From assembly GCA_946807835.1 (NCBI GenBank), contig OX327693.1, forward strand, positions 11,363,501 through 11,427,500: DNA of 64,000 bases, in the 5' to 3' direction. Below, piece by piece: positions 47,904 to 57,946 of the stretch. The position numbers were made by a program, and so were the translations under genes. Each line of letters begins with the position of its first letter. The first letter of the stretch is position 1. The DNA is from Ailanthus altissimus (lineage: Eukaryota; Streptophyta; Magnoliopsida; Sapindales; Simaroubaceae). A model generated the notes under the pieces. It was not told where the DNA came from and did not search any database. It saw only the letters and a program-made list of their open reading frames with translations.

Positions 47904-48563
47904 ATTTAGTGATTTAAAATCATATTTTAGTGTGATTTTGAGTCGAAGACCAATGAGAAGATGACACGAGGTCGAGAATACGATGGACAAATGAGGAAAT
48001 GATGAAAACAAATAGTTGAAAGCAAGAAAGAGCTAATAAACATGAGGAGGCCATTTTTAGGCCTTAGGGCCTTGATGCCAGCCTGGCAGTGGCTAGGCAC
48101 CATAACTCCAGTTTTTTATTTTAAGCGTGGTTTCTCCTTTTTAGTTAATTTTTGACTTCTACACGTGTAAACTCTTATTCCAAGTCAATATAGGGTTTTT
48201 AGGGACATGTTAGAGACTATAAAAATCCTTATAAATCCATTAAGGTGGTAATCATCAAAGAGAGTGCTAAATAGAGAGCTTAAGTAGCACTTGAGTACCG
48301 ATTAAGAAAGTGTTGTATATACCCTTATAGAGCTTATTTTATTTGGCATTCCTTGTAATCTCTTGAGTAATCATTGTGATTATTGAGTGATTTGTTAGTA
48401 ATTATTGAGTAATAAAAGAAGTTAGGATTTCGTGATCTATCATAGATGTAGGTAATTTATCAAACCACATATATTTTTATGTCTTATATATGTCTGATTG
48501 ATATCTTTATTTTGGTTGTGTTATATTTTATAATTCTTGAATACTTGTGGATAATGACTTTCA
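47904..48563 (+). mobile_element. Copia-type LTR-like sequence between UGT fragment and copia 2
   Basis: It contains the LTR phrase GATGTAGGTAATTTATCAAA in the plus sense, matching the block in the copia LTRs described above, a TATA-like ACTATAAAAATCC near 48216 and a T-rich end. It may start at TATTAGAATTTAG (about 47905, reading as TGTTAG with one G-to-A change) and end at CA (48563). It abuts the 5' LTR of copia 2 with no intervening sequence and has no clean target duplication, so the history of this junction is unclear. Confidence 0.5.
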
Positions 48564-49141
48564 TGTGAAGAATATAGGAAAGTACAAGAGTATTTCAAAT
48601 AAAAAAAATATTTCAAGTACACAAAGTAAAGGACAAAAGAATCAAAGAGAAAAGAAAAAGAAAAAGCCAAGCTGTTGGAAAATAGCTTGGGTGCCACGAC
48701 ACTTAGGAGAAGCACTATAGTGCCAGAAAGCAGCACTGTAACACTCAGTGCTAAAGATGTGGCCCTTGAAAAGAGCCATCAAAATTTTCCAAATATTGTG
48801 ACTTTTTAAAAAAGTTTAGTGTCTCTCTTGAAATATATCTTCTCTAAATATTACAAGCACATCTCAATTAGAAATAGAACTACCATTTTTCCCTTTGATT
48901 TTTAAATTCTCTACAAATCAATTCAAGTATTTTTCAAAGTGATTATTTGTTATCCAAGAAAATTGCATATAGCCTGCACTCATGTGATTTCACTTATCAT
49001 TGAATCATGAAAACTATACTATCAAAAAAACTCGTTGCATTTTGATTATTAATCTTGAGAGGATAGAAATAGTTTTAAAGATAGTGCATAACATACTTTG
49101 ACAACTATGAAAAATTGTGTCCATTCTTCTTTTAGCCAACA
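48564..49141 (+). repeat. 5' LTR of copia 2
   Basis: Begins TGTGAAGAATATAGG and ends TTTTAGCCAACA. It aligns with 53550-54171, for example ATCTCAATTAGAAATAGAAC in both. Its GC box reads AGCACTATAGTGCC where the 3' LTR keeps AGCGCTGTGGC, consistent with loss of CpG sites. Confidence 0.85.
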
Positions 49142-49209
49142 ATCTTAAAACTATTTTTAATAGATGCAACTTATGATTCCTCTTTATTAGTTGTAGCAAA
49201 ATCATTATC

Positions 49210-49980
49210 TGAGGCTACTAAAATTCCACCATTTAATGGGAAACATTTTAAGAGATAACAAGATAGAGTATTCGACACTTTGGATATGATGAATATGAAA
49301 GAGTATCTTATACAATCTCCACCATAGGCTAAAAATGGAAATTATAAAGAAGCATTTCCAAAATAGGGCAATGTAAACAAGGTATGTCATAATCCATCTT
49401 GCACACACTTTTCAATGAATTATATGATTTTTATTCAATATATAAAGATGCACATAAAATTAGGGCACAACTAAAGAAAAAAATAATCATTGAAGACACC
49501 GATGGCAAAAGTATGCCGTTGTAAATTTCTTAGATTTTAAAATACTTGAAGAAAAAAGATGTAAATCTCAAATTCATAACTTTCACCTGATGATTAATGA
49601 TTTAGAGAATAAAGGTATTATTCTCTCTGAACCTTTTTTTATCGGTTGCTTAATCGAAAAATTACCAGAATCTTAGAAAGATTACAAGAGAAACAAAAAG
49701 GATAAGAGAAAAAATTTGAAGTTGGATGATACTGTAGTGCATATTAGAATTGAAGAAAAGAATCTCCAATGGGAGAACAATAAGAAGGCCAATAAAATTA
49801 TTTCTAAAGCTAACTTGGTTGAAAATGATACTAAATCAAGTGAGAAGTATCCCAAATTCACAAACAAATCATACCTTAAGAGTTCAAAGCCCTCATTCAA
49901 AAAGAAAGGTAATTATTTTGTTTGTGGTAAGGGGTGGTCATTTTGCTTATCAATATAAGTACAAGAAAAGAAATAAAAAG
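49210..49980 (+). pseudogene. Copia 2 Gag remnant
   Basis: Reads 'IPPFNGKHFKR' and 'DRVFDTLDMMNMKEYL', then 'HLMINDLENKGI' and 'SEPFFIGCLIEKLPES', then a Lys-rich stretch. A damaged knuckle 'YFVCGKGWSFC' follows (normal CX2CX4HX4C). The order matches copia Gag. Confidence 0.8.
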
Positions 49981-50079
49981 GAAAACAATAAAACTCCTAA
50001 TGTTAATTTGGTTAAGAGAGATGATGTGATAATAGTCATTATAATTTCCTAAGTGAATACGGTTGTAAATGGCGATAAT

Positions 50080-51554
50080 GAGTAGGTTATAGACCTTGAA
50101 GCCATAAGATACATACATGGTGACAACAGTGCATTCCATTACTATGTTCAAGTAAGAGAAAGAGAAAAACAAGTTTATCTTGGTGATTCTCATTCTGTAT
50201 CCATGGTAGGGAAAATGACAGTTCTTCTTAAAATTAACCTCGAAAAAGTCTCTTACTTTGAATATACTACATGCTCTAAATATTAGATAATAATCTCATT
50301 TCTATATTTATGTTTGCTAGGAAAAATATAAAGGTCTCATTTGAAGGAGACAAAGTTCTAATGACTAAGAGTGGGACATTCATTGGAAAGAGATATTGTT
50401 CTAATGATTTGTTCAAACTTAGTGTACTTGATACAATTATTATTAATGAAAATACTTCTTCAGCTTAAATTGTTGAATCTTTTAATATATGGCATGCTAG
50501 ACTTAGTTACTTAAATTATCTTTATTTAAAGAAAATAAAAGGAGTTGGTTTACTTTATGATACGAACTTAGAGAATATTCATAAATATAATATGTGTGTA
50601 GAAAGAACGTCTATAAAGAAAAGTTATAAACTAATGACTCTTAAAGAAACTAAATTACTTAGTTTAATATATGGTGACCTTAATGATCTTTAAGATTTCA
50701 TGACCAAGGGAGGAAAAAGGTTTTACATAACCTTTATAGATGATTTCTTAAGATATACCAAAATATATCTATTGAGAAATAAAGATGAGTCATATGATAA
50801 GTTCTTAATTTATAAACAAGAAGTTGAGAATCAACTTGAAAAGAAAATCAAAAGGTTAAGAACAGATCGAGGAGGAAAATATATGGCTAATATGTTAAGT
50901 TTCTATTGTGATGACAATGGAATATTCATGAAGTTACACCTCAATATTCTCCCAAATCAAATGGGGCAATTAATATAAAAAATAGGACTCTAAAGGGCAT
51001 GATGAATTACATGTTGATAAATTTTGGGGCACTTATGAACTTGTTGAGGGAAGCAATACTTATTGCTTATCAATATAAAATAGAATACAATACAAGAAAA
51101 CTGGTAAAACATGAGTTATCGAGAAACCATGAGCCTAATATATCATATCTCAAAGTGTGGGGATCTTGCTAAGGTCTTAATTTCTGATCCTAAAAGGAAA
51201 AAGATGGAACCTAAGACACTTGATTGTATGTTTATAGGTTATGCCCAGAATAGTGTTGCATATAGATTCTTGGTATTTGAAAATACCATAGATTTGTTTA
51301 ATGTAAGTAATTTAATAGATTCTAAAAATACAGAGTTCTTTGTGACTAGTTTTTCTAAGAAAACCAAACTAAAAAAAAAATTGAGTCATTTAAAAGTACA
51401 TGATGATCCTCTGGAAAAATCTAATAATGAACTTAGAAGAAATAAAAGAATGAGGAAAACAAAAAAATTTGGTAATGATTTCTATATCTTTCTTATGGAA
51501 GATGACCTTCAAACATTTAATGAGGCCATGTCTTCTCATGAGGCTCTTTTATAG
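50080..51554 (+). pseudogene. Copia 2 protease-integrase remnant
   Basis: The protease position reads 'YIHGDNSAFHYYVQV' and 'QVYLGDSHSVSMVGKM', but the DSG catalytic motif is gone. Pre-integrase: 'IWHARLSYLNYLYLKKIKG'. Core integrase: 'FYITFIDDFLRYTKIYLLR' and 'KIKRLRTDRGGKYMAN'. C-terminal: 'DCMFIGYAQNSVAYRFLVFE' with an 'RNKRMRKTKKFG' linker. Frames shift near 50978-51111. Confidence 0.85.
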
Positions 51555-51589
51555 AGAAAGACTGTTAATAATGAAATCAACTACATAAT

Positions 51590-52400
51590 AAGTAATCATG
51601 TATGGAAAATTATTAATTTTCCTTCTAGAACCAAGCCCATTGGTTGTAAATGGATCTTCAAAAAGAAGATAAGGGCTGATGGTTCAATTAAGAAATATAA
51701 GGCAATATTAGTTGCCAAAGGGTTCACACAAAAGAAAGATTTAGATTACTTTGATACTTATGCTCCTATAAATAGAATTATATACATTAGAATCTTGATT
51801 GCGTTAGTTGTAATTTATGATTTACACATATATCAAATGGATGTTAAAACTGGCTTTCTAAATAGAGATTTAAAAGAAAAAATTTATATAGAACAACCGA
51901 AAAGTAATGTGAGTGCTGGTACAGAGTATAAAGCATGCAAACATGTGAAATTATTATGTAGCTTGAAATAAATGCCAAATAGTGGCATGAGAAATTTAAC
52001 AATGCTTTGCTATCAAATGGCTTTATGTTTAATGATTCAGACAAATATGTCTAATTTAAAATGTTTGATACAAAAACTTATGTCACTATATGTCTTTATG
52101 TGGACATGTTTATTTTCGGTCCTAGTATGAAAGTGATAAATGAGACTAAAAGATTTCTATCAACTAAGTTTGATATGAAAGAGATGGGAGACTCTTATGT
52201 TGTTCTTGAGATTAAGATAATGAGAACATGTAATGGTCTCACTTTATCCCAAGAACATTATGTAGATAAATTCAAGTTTAGGTACGTTGCATGTAAATCA
52301 GTGGCAACACTTTTGATACTAGTATTGAACTTTGTAAAAATATTAAGCATTGTGATAATCATATTCGTTATGCTCAAATAATTGGTAATCTCATGTATTT
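51590..52400 (+). pseudogene. Copia 2 reverse transcriptase remnant
   Basis: The N-terminal part has 'SRTKPIGCKWIFKKKIRADG' then 'KYKAILVAKGFTQKK', standard copia RT fingers. The C-terminal part has 'VTICLYVDMFIFGPSM', where the YVDD motif reads YVDM, and 'LSTKFDMKEMGDSYVVLEIK'. Stops near 51970 and 52052 interrupt it. The changed YVDD alone would abolish activity. Confidence 0.85.
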
Positions 52401-52429
52401 GATGAATAATACTAGGCGTTATATAATTT

Positions 52430-52978
52430 ATGTTATAGGGAGATTGAGTAAATATGTTTGAAATCTGGGCAAAGAGCATTAGAGTGTCTTGGATAGACTT
52501 GTAAAATATATGATAGGCACTAAAAATTATAGACTCACTTATAGTACATCACAACTTGTGCTAGAAGGTTATTGTGATGCAAATTGAATCTCTGAATCCA
52601 ATGAGATTAATTCTTTGAGTAGATTTGTGTTCACTTTAGGTGAAAGTATTGTGTGTTAGAAATCTATTAAATTAACATGTATAGCTCAATCTATAATGGA
52701 GTCTGAGTTGATAGCTTTGGAAAATTTCTCATTTCAAAGCTGAATGGTTAAAAATACTCATAACTAATATTCCCATTAACTCTTACCCCCTTACATTGAT
52801 TTCAATCAATTGTGATTATCTAACTACAATGGCTAAAGTTAATAGTAAAATCTATAATGAAAAAAGTAGACATTTTATGATTCTAAAGAAGAATTTGACC
52901 AATCCTTTGACTAAACCATTACATATGAGATTAGTGAAGTATATGATAAGAGGGATGGGACTTCTGCCTATAGCATAA
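52430..52978 (+). pseudogene. Copia 2 RNase H remnant
   Basis: Reads 'LEGYCDANWISES'-like blocks with the Trp codon as a stop, then 'IAQSIMESELIAL' (the E of the xSTAEAEY-type motif) and 'KSRHFMILKKNLTNPLTKPL', the standard copia C-terminus. Confidence 0.8.
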
Positions 52979-53549
52979 GGCAAGAATGATGGTAACACTA
53001 CCTAAGTGATTGAAGATCCTATGAAGTAGGTTCATAAGGATAACAACAAGTCATTTATTGTCTTGTTGTACTACTGATAATATATTATGTGTCCTTCCCT
53101 AAGGTGAGGTAGTACGTTGGCAGCGAAAAATGATGAGTTCTATACTTTTAATGAACTCTATAACCCCTTATTGTATGATGGTGTGTTATCCAGTAGAACA
53201 TACTTGATGGAGTATCACCTATGTAAGTATGGAATTGGGTCCATTCCTATAAGAGAGCTAGACAGATATCTCTAAAATACTCATAAAACCATAACAACAT
53301 AGGGTTATAAAAGTGCCAAACAGCTGGACAAAAGCAAGTTGCTAAAGAGTTTGACATAATCATTTAATCCTTTATTCTGCACCAAGATAAAGGTTGATAA
53401 AAACTTTATTTCACCAAGTTCCTATAAAATATGGTTACTTGTTCAACGGTTGATTCATAGCTTGAAAAGACACCAATTCATATACATTAAATTTTACTTT
53501 GATTTGGAATTTATTTGCTCATTTGGTTTATTTGAAATATGTGGAGGAT
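52979..53549 (+). other. Copia 2 3' untranslated region and polypurine tract
   Basis: No coding sequence. The region ends in the purine tract GTGGAGGAT (53541-53549) directly against the 3' LTR. Confidence 0.65.
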
Positions 53550-54171
53550 TGTTGAAATATACAAATGTATTTTAAATACACAAAGTAGGGGAAAAAAAAT
53601 CAAGGAGACAATAAAAAGGAAAAACCAAGTTGTTGGAAAATAACTTAGACGCCGTAAGCTCAAGAGGAGCGCTGTGGCATTCAAGTCAGAGACTTAAGCA
53701 TTGCAGCGCTTTGTGCTAGAACTTGAGCCCAGTAATACTAGAAAACAGTGCCCCACACTCAGTGCTGGAGATATAACCCTTGAGGAGAGCCACTAAACTT
53801 CCTAAACATTATAGCTTTTAATGAGGTTTAGTATCTCTTCTGAGAGACATCTCCTCTCTAAATATTGAAGACACATCTCAATTAGAAATAGAACTACATT
53901 TTTCCTTCTCTTTGATTCTGAAAATCTCAACAAATCAATTCAAGTTCATTTCAAAGTGATTACTTGTCATCCAAGGAAATTGCATAAAGTGTGCACTCTT
54001 ATAATTTCATATGTCATTGAATCTTGAAAATTATACTACCCTACAAACCCTTTGCATCTTGATTATTAATCTTGAAGGGATAAAATTTTTTTTTGTCCTT
54101 TGCATAGCACGCCTTGACAACCAAGAAAGGTTGAGTCCGTTCTTCTTTTAACCAACCAAAATTCCCCAACA
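53550..54171 (+). repeat. 3' LTR of copia 2
   Basis: TGTTGAAATATACAAATG...CCAAAATTCCCCAACA. TGTTG and CAACA are the LTR terminal inverted repeats. It holds AGCGCTG-type motifs at 53660-53770. Confidence 0.88.
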
Positions 54172-54409
54172 AGTCTAATTCAAACAAAATTGTACTTGTT
54201 AATCACTTTTAAAGTCCCTGGTTCAAATTCATCAAAAGTGTTAACAGGTATCATCGAGTTAGCTTGCTCATCAGGAATCTTCATCTGCTCTTCAAGTAAG
54301 GGATATCAAACCCATACAGATGTGAAGGGATTAAAAACAAAGTCATGGTTAGGTACCTTTGGCAGTCCCAATAACATAACTGAAAATGAGGGATCATTGA
54401 TGTTGTCTC
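54172..54409 (-). pseudogene. UGT75-like pseudogene, middle piece
   Basis: The minus strand reads 'NDPSFSVMLLGLPKVPNHDF' and then 'PLLEEQMKIPDEQANSMIPV', followed by 'NTFDEFEPGTLKVINKYNFV'. This matches the central linker of UGT75-type enzymes ('NDPS.sI.LPGLP....rDLPSF', 'F.eQ...L.ee..p.vLVNTFDaLEpeaLkaIdkyn'). It is exactly the part missing between the N-terminal piece (ending GYGDVIK-like) and the C-terminal piece (starting GP-I-S-Y-A-F-like). It lies between copia 2 and copia 3. Confidence 0.87.
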
Positions 54410-54930
54410 TATTATATATTTTAATAATGACCCATATGCCATTATAAGATATTATCATTTAAATTACTTTAAATAATCATGATGGTTTAATAATGAAGGA
54501 TTGCTAAAAACTAAAAGTCTTTACTAGAACCTAAAGGTTATTACTAAGTTTTAAAGGATATTGATAAAATCTAAAGGTTATTGGAGAAGTAAAAGGCTTT
54601 TTGGAAACTACACATTTTGAAAGAAAATATGTAGATAAAGTATCTTTATAATAAACTAGTCCTCTTTCCACCCTATAAAAGAATACAAGTTCTCTCTATC
54701 TTATAACTTTTATAAAATCTAAAAAGGGTAAAAAAAAAAAAAACCATAGTTTCTACATTCAAGTGCTTTTGCAAGCCAAATCTCAAGTAAGAAAGATAAT
54801 TGGAATATGAATACAGTCCATTCCAAATGAATTATAACACTAAGAAGGATAATTGGAATGTGATTGAACTTTGCAGCATACTTGTGTAGGAAGAGATATG
54901 GCTTAAGAATCAAGGATCTATTAAGTTCAT
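54410..54930 (+). repeat. 5' LTR of copia 3
   Basis: Collinear with 60913-61382 up to about 54795 (GCAAGCCAAAT shared), then diverging. It contains a TATA-like CCCTATAAAAGAA (about 54673). The 3' limit is uncertain because no primer site can be recognised. Confidence 0.7.
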
Positions 54931-54989
54931 CTTGTAAATCATCAAGAAACTAGAAAGAAAAACTATAGAAAAAGCAATAAAAGACTGTC

Positions 54990-55760
54990 AAAAAATGATG
55001 AGTCCGCCCAAATTCATAAGAAGGAATATAAGATTAATAGATTTCAGTTTTTGCAAGAAACCTAAACACTATCATAAGGATTGTTTGAAACATAAGGCAT
55101 GGTTCGAGAAAAAAAAAAGGGGTCAGCTTAATGCTTATATGTGTTTCAAAAAACATTTATCTGAAATTCCTTATAATACTTGGTGGATTAATTTTGGCCA
55201 TACCACTTACGTTTCTAATACGAAGCAGGGATGAATTATGAACCAAACCATAAACTTAAATGAAAAGTTTGTTTTCACGAGAAATCGAGTCAAACTCTAA
55301 TCAAAGCTATTGGAACTTATCATTTAATTTTAAACAATAGACTTCATTTAGATTTATTTCAAACCCATCATGTTTCTTCTATTTTCTGCTACCGTATTTC
55401 TTCGTCCAGACTTTATACAACTAGATATTCTTTTAAACTTGGAAATGGATGTTTAATTTTGTTTAAACAAAGTCTTTTAATTAGTTCTTAAATTTTTTAT
55501 GATGGTTTATATAATCTAAAGCTTGATAATTTGTTTGTTGAGAAGCTTTTCATCATGCATCATAGTATTGGTTCTAAATATGGTTTGGTAAATGAACATT
55601 CATCTTACTTTTGGTATAAACTTTTAGGTCGCATATCTAAAGAAAGGTTAGCAAAATTGGTAAAGAATGAAATCCTTTTAAATTTGGATTTTACTAGTTT
55701 TAGTATTGGTGTAGATTATATTAAAGGAAAGTTTACAAAACACACAAAGAAATAAGCCAT
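54990..55760 (+). pseudogene. Copia 3 Gag knuckle, protease and pre-integrase remnant
   Basis: Knuckle: 'FCKKPKHYHKDCLKHKAWFE' (CX2CX4HX4C with one change). Protease: 'TWWINFGHTTYVSNTKQG', in which the active-site Asp-Ser of W(I/V)DSGA is Asn-Phe, so the enzyme is dead. Pre-integrase: 'YFWYKLLGRISKERLAKLVK' and 'VDYIKGKFTKHTKK', where the first Zn ligands (H of LWHKRLGH) are lost. Confidence 0.82.
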
Positions 55761-56960
55761 AAGAAGCACACAACTTCTTAAGATTATATACACTGATATA
55801 TATATAGATCTTTTGATGTTTTATCTTTTAGTGGAGAAAAATATTTTTATCACATTTATTGATGAATTCTCACGTTATCGTTATGTCTTTTTGTTGTATA
55901 AAAGGTCTCAATTAATGGATGCCTTAAAGGTATTTATCAATGAGGTTGAAAGACAATCAGATAGAAAAGTGAAAGTTTTTAGATTAAATAAATATGGTAA
56001 ATATTATAGAAAATATAGTGAAACTAGGTGGTAAATATTATTAAAAAATATGATGAAATTAGGCAATGATTAGGTCCATTTGCAAAATTCATTGAAAGAA
56101 ATACCTTGATCGAATCCTCCATTTATTGCCTACACGGAATTTACAAGAACATCGACGTATTCTTTCTTGATCTAAAAGGTCGTCATTCAACGTGCTTCAT
56201 TTATGTCAGGATTGAACATGAAATGCGTAGGAGAAGAGAAGTTTATTCAGGTGGGCCGATCTATAAAATAGAATCTAGTTGGCATTCCTTGTGATTAATT
56301 TCTTGAATTTGTGTTTTCATGCTGATCGAAATACATTGGCTTAATATGAGGAGAAGGATTGACCTGGGTTTGCTTTTTAAGCCTTTTGCTGAACCACCAA
56401 TGCCTTACTCCAAAGCAGGTCCCGAAAAGGGTTAATAGGGATGATCAATGCGTAGAAGCGGATAACAATTTGCAATGCTTAATACATAATGCTTGGTACA
56501 CCAAAGTAAAATAGTGTAGCAGAAAGATATAACTGCACCTTAATAGATATAGCTAGGAGTATGATGAGTAATCATCGTTACCCTTATCATTATGGATATA
56601 TACTTTAAAAACTATCATGTATTTGTTAAATAAAGTTCTTATTAAAGCAGTTCCAAAGAGCTCCTTTTGAACTATAGACTGGAAAGAAACCTAATTTAAA
56701 GTAGTTGCATGTTTAGGATTGCATGGCAGAAGTAGGAATTTATAATCAACATAGAAAAAAACTAGACTCAAGAACAATCAGTGGTTTCTTCATTGGTTAT
56801 CTAAAAAATCCTAAAAGGTATAGAATTTATTATCCTAGCTATAGTACATAAATTGTTGAAACTGAAAATGCAAGGTTCATTGAAAATGGTGAAATTAGTG
56901 AGAGTGTAGAACGACGTAATATGGTAATTCAAGAAGTTTAGGAGCTAGTTCCTTTACCTA
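55761..56960 (+). pseudogene. Copia 3 integrase remnant
   Basis: Core: 'FITFIDEFSRYRYVFLLYKR' and 'VERQSDRKVKVFRLNKYGKY', where the second catalytic region RSDRGGEY reads RLNKYGKY. After an unrelated insert (56105-56475) it resumes with a 'GTPK' block, 'VAERYN' and 'KLDSRTISGFFIGYLKNPKR', then 'ETENARFIENGE'. Confidence 0.8.
56105..56475. other. Foreign segment inside copia 3 integrase, origin unknown
   Basis: Integrase homology stops after an 'FAKFIER'-like block (about 56100) and resumes at ATACATAATGCTTGGTACAC (about 56484). The intervening ~370 bp has a more balanced base composition than the element around it. It gives coding-like runs on either strand, for example a 62-codon plus frame and 'SFSSY', 'KLLFSYAFHVQS' on the minus strand. 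It matches no copia domain. I could not identify it; transferred organelle DNA is one possibility. Confidence 0.45.
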
Positions 56961-57199
56961 AAACACTTTACAAATTGTTGTTCTGACAGTTGTTGAATCA
57001 CCTAACAACGTACAAGAACAAAAAATGAATGATCAAATACTCCATAATAAAATTTCTTTTCTAATGAACCCGTAGTAAGTAAACCACATGAAATAGCATT
57101 AAAAGGGCCTCAGAGACAAAGAAAACCTGATATGTCTAAAGATTATACGATTTGTTTACAAGATTCAGATTTTGACTTGGGAATTGATGAAGATCCAGT

Positions 57200-57946
57200 T
57201 TTGTGCATAAGCCATAGAAAACATTAACTCTATTAAGTGGTTAAATACAATGAAGGATGAGTTAAAATCTATAAAGTATAATGAAGTTTGGGATCTCATC
57301 AAATTGCCTGAAGGTTTTGAAAGAATTAGATGCAAATGGTTTTAAGACCAAACGTGACTTTAATGGCAATATCGAACAACAAAAGGCCAAACTTGTTGCC
57401 AAAAGATTTAATCGAAAAACGAGTATTGACTACAAAGAGACTTTTTCTCCTATTTGTAAAAATGAATATTTTAGAATTATTATGGCTTTAGTAGCTCATT
57501 ATGACTTAGAACTACATTAAATGAATATGAAAAATACTTTTCTAAATGAAAATTTAGAGGAAAAAGTCTATACAGATCAATATGAAGGTTTTTTAGCTAA
57601 AAGAAAGCAACATATAGTGTGTAAACTAAAGAAATAAATATATGAACTTAAACAAGCTTTCCAACAATGGTTTCTAAAGTTTAATGATACTATTCCTCTT
57701 TTGGATTTAAGAAAACTATTATTGGTCGTGTATATATCTAAATGTTAATAGGAGTAAGTTTATATTTCTGATTTTATATGTTGATGACATCTTACTTGCA
57801 ACTAGCGATCTTGGTCTACATCATGAAACCAAGAAATTCCTCTCTAAGAAATTTAAAATGAAAGATATGGGTAAGGAATCCTATTAGATTGGAATTAAAA
57901 CATTCTATGATAGATCATAAGGATTATTGAGATTGTCTCAAAAAGC
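57200..57946 (+). pseudogene. Copia 3 reverse transcriptase remnant (5' part)
   Basis: Reads 'KLPEGFERIRCKWF.TK'-like, 'QQKAKLVAKRFNRKTSIDYK', 'ETFSPICKNEYFRIIMALVA' and 'YTDQYEGF'. A YVDD-type 'LYVDDILLAT' block in another frame is at about 57777. It is cut at 57946 inside the 'LSQKAYI' motif by the LTR insertion and resumes at 59760. Confidence 0.85.

Larger units (their letters stand above)
48564..54171 (+). mobile_element. Ty1/copia retrotransposon 2 (plus), inserted in the UGT gene
   Basis: The 5' LTR is 48564-49141 and the 3' LTR is 53550-54171, collinear and strongly diverged. Between them are gag, protease, integrase, RT and RNase H in copia order, all with stops. The 3' LTR begins TGTTGAAATATAC after a GTGGAGGAT purine tract and ends CCCCAACA. 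UGT coding sequence begins directly at 54172. The primer site after the 5' LTR is not recognisable, and the flanking 5-mers do not match. Confidence 0.9.

Noticed and set aside
56458..56471. GCGGATAACAATTT, identical to part of the E. coli lac operator / common vector primer region
   Set aside because: Only 14 bases match and the flanks do not continue as vector. It lies within a decayed plant element, so chance is the best explanation.
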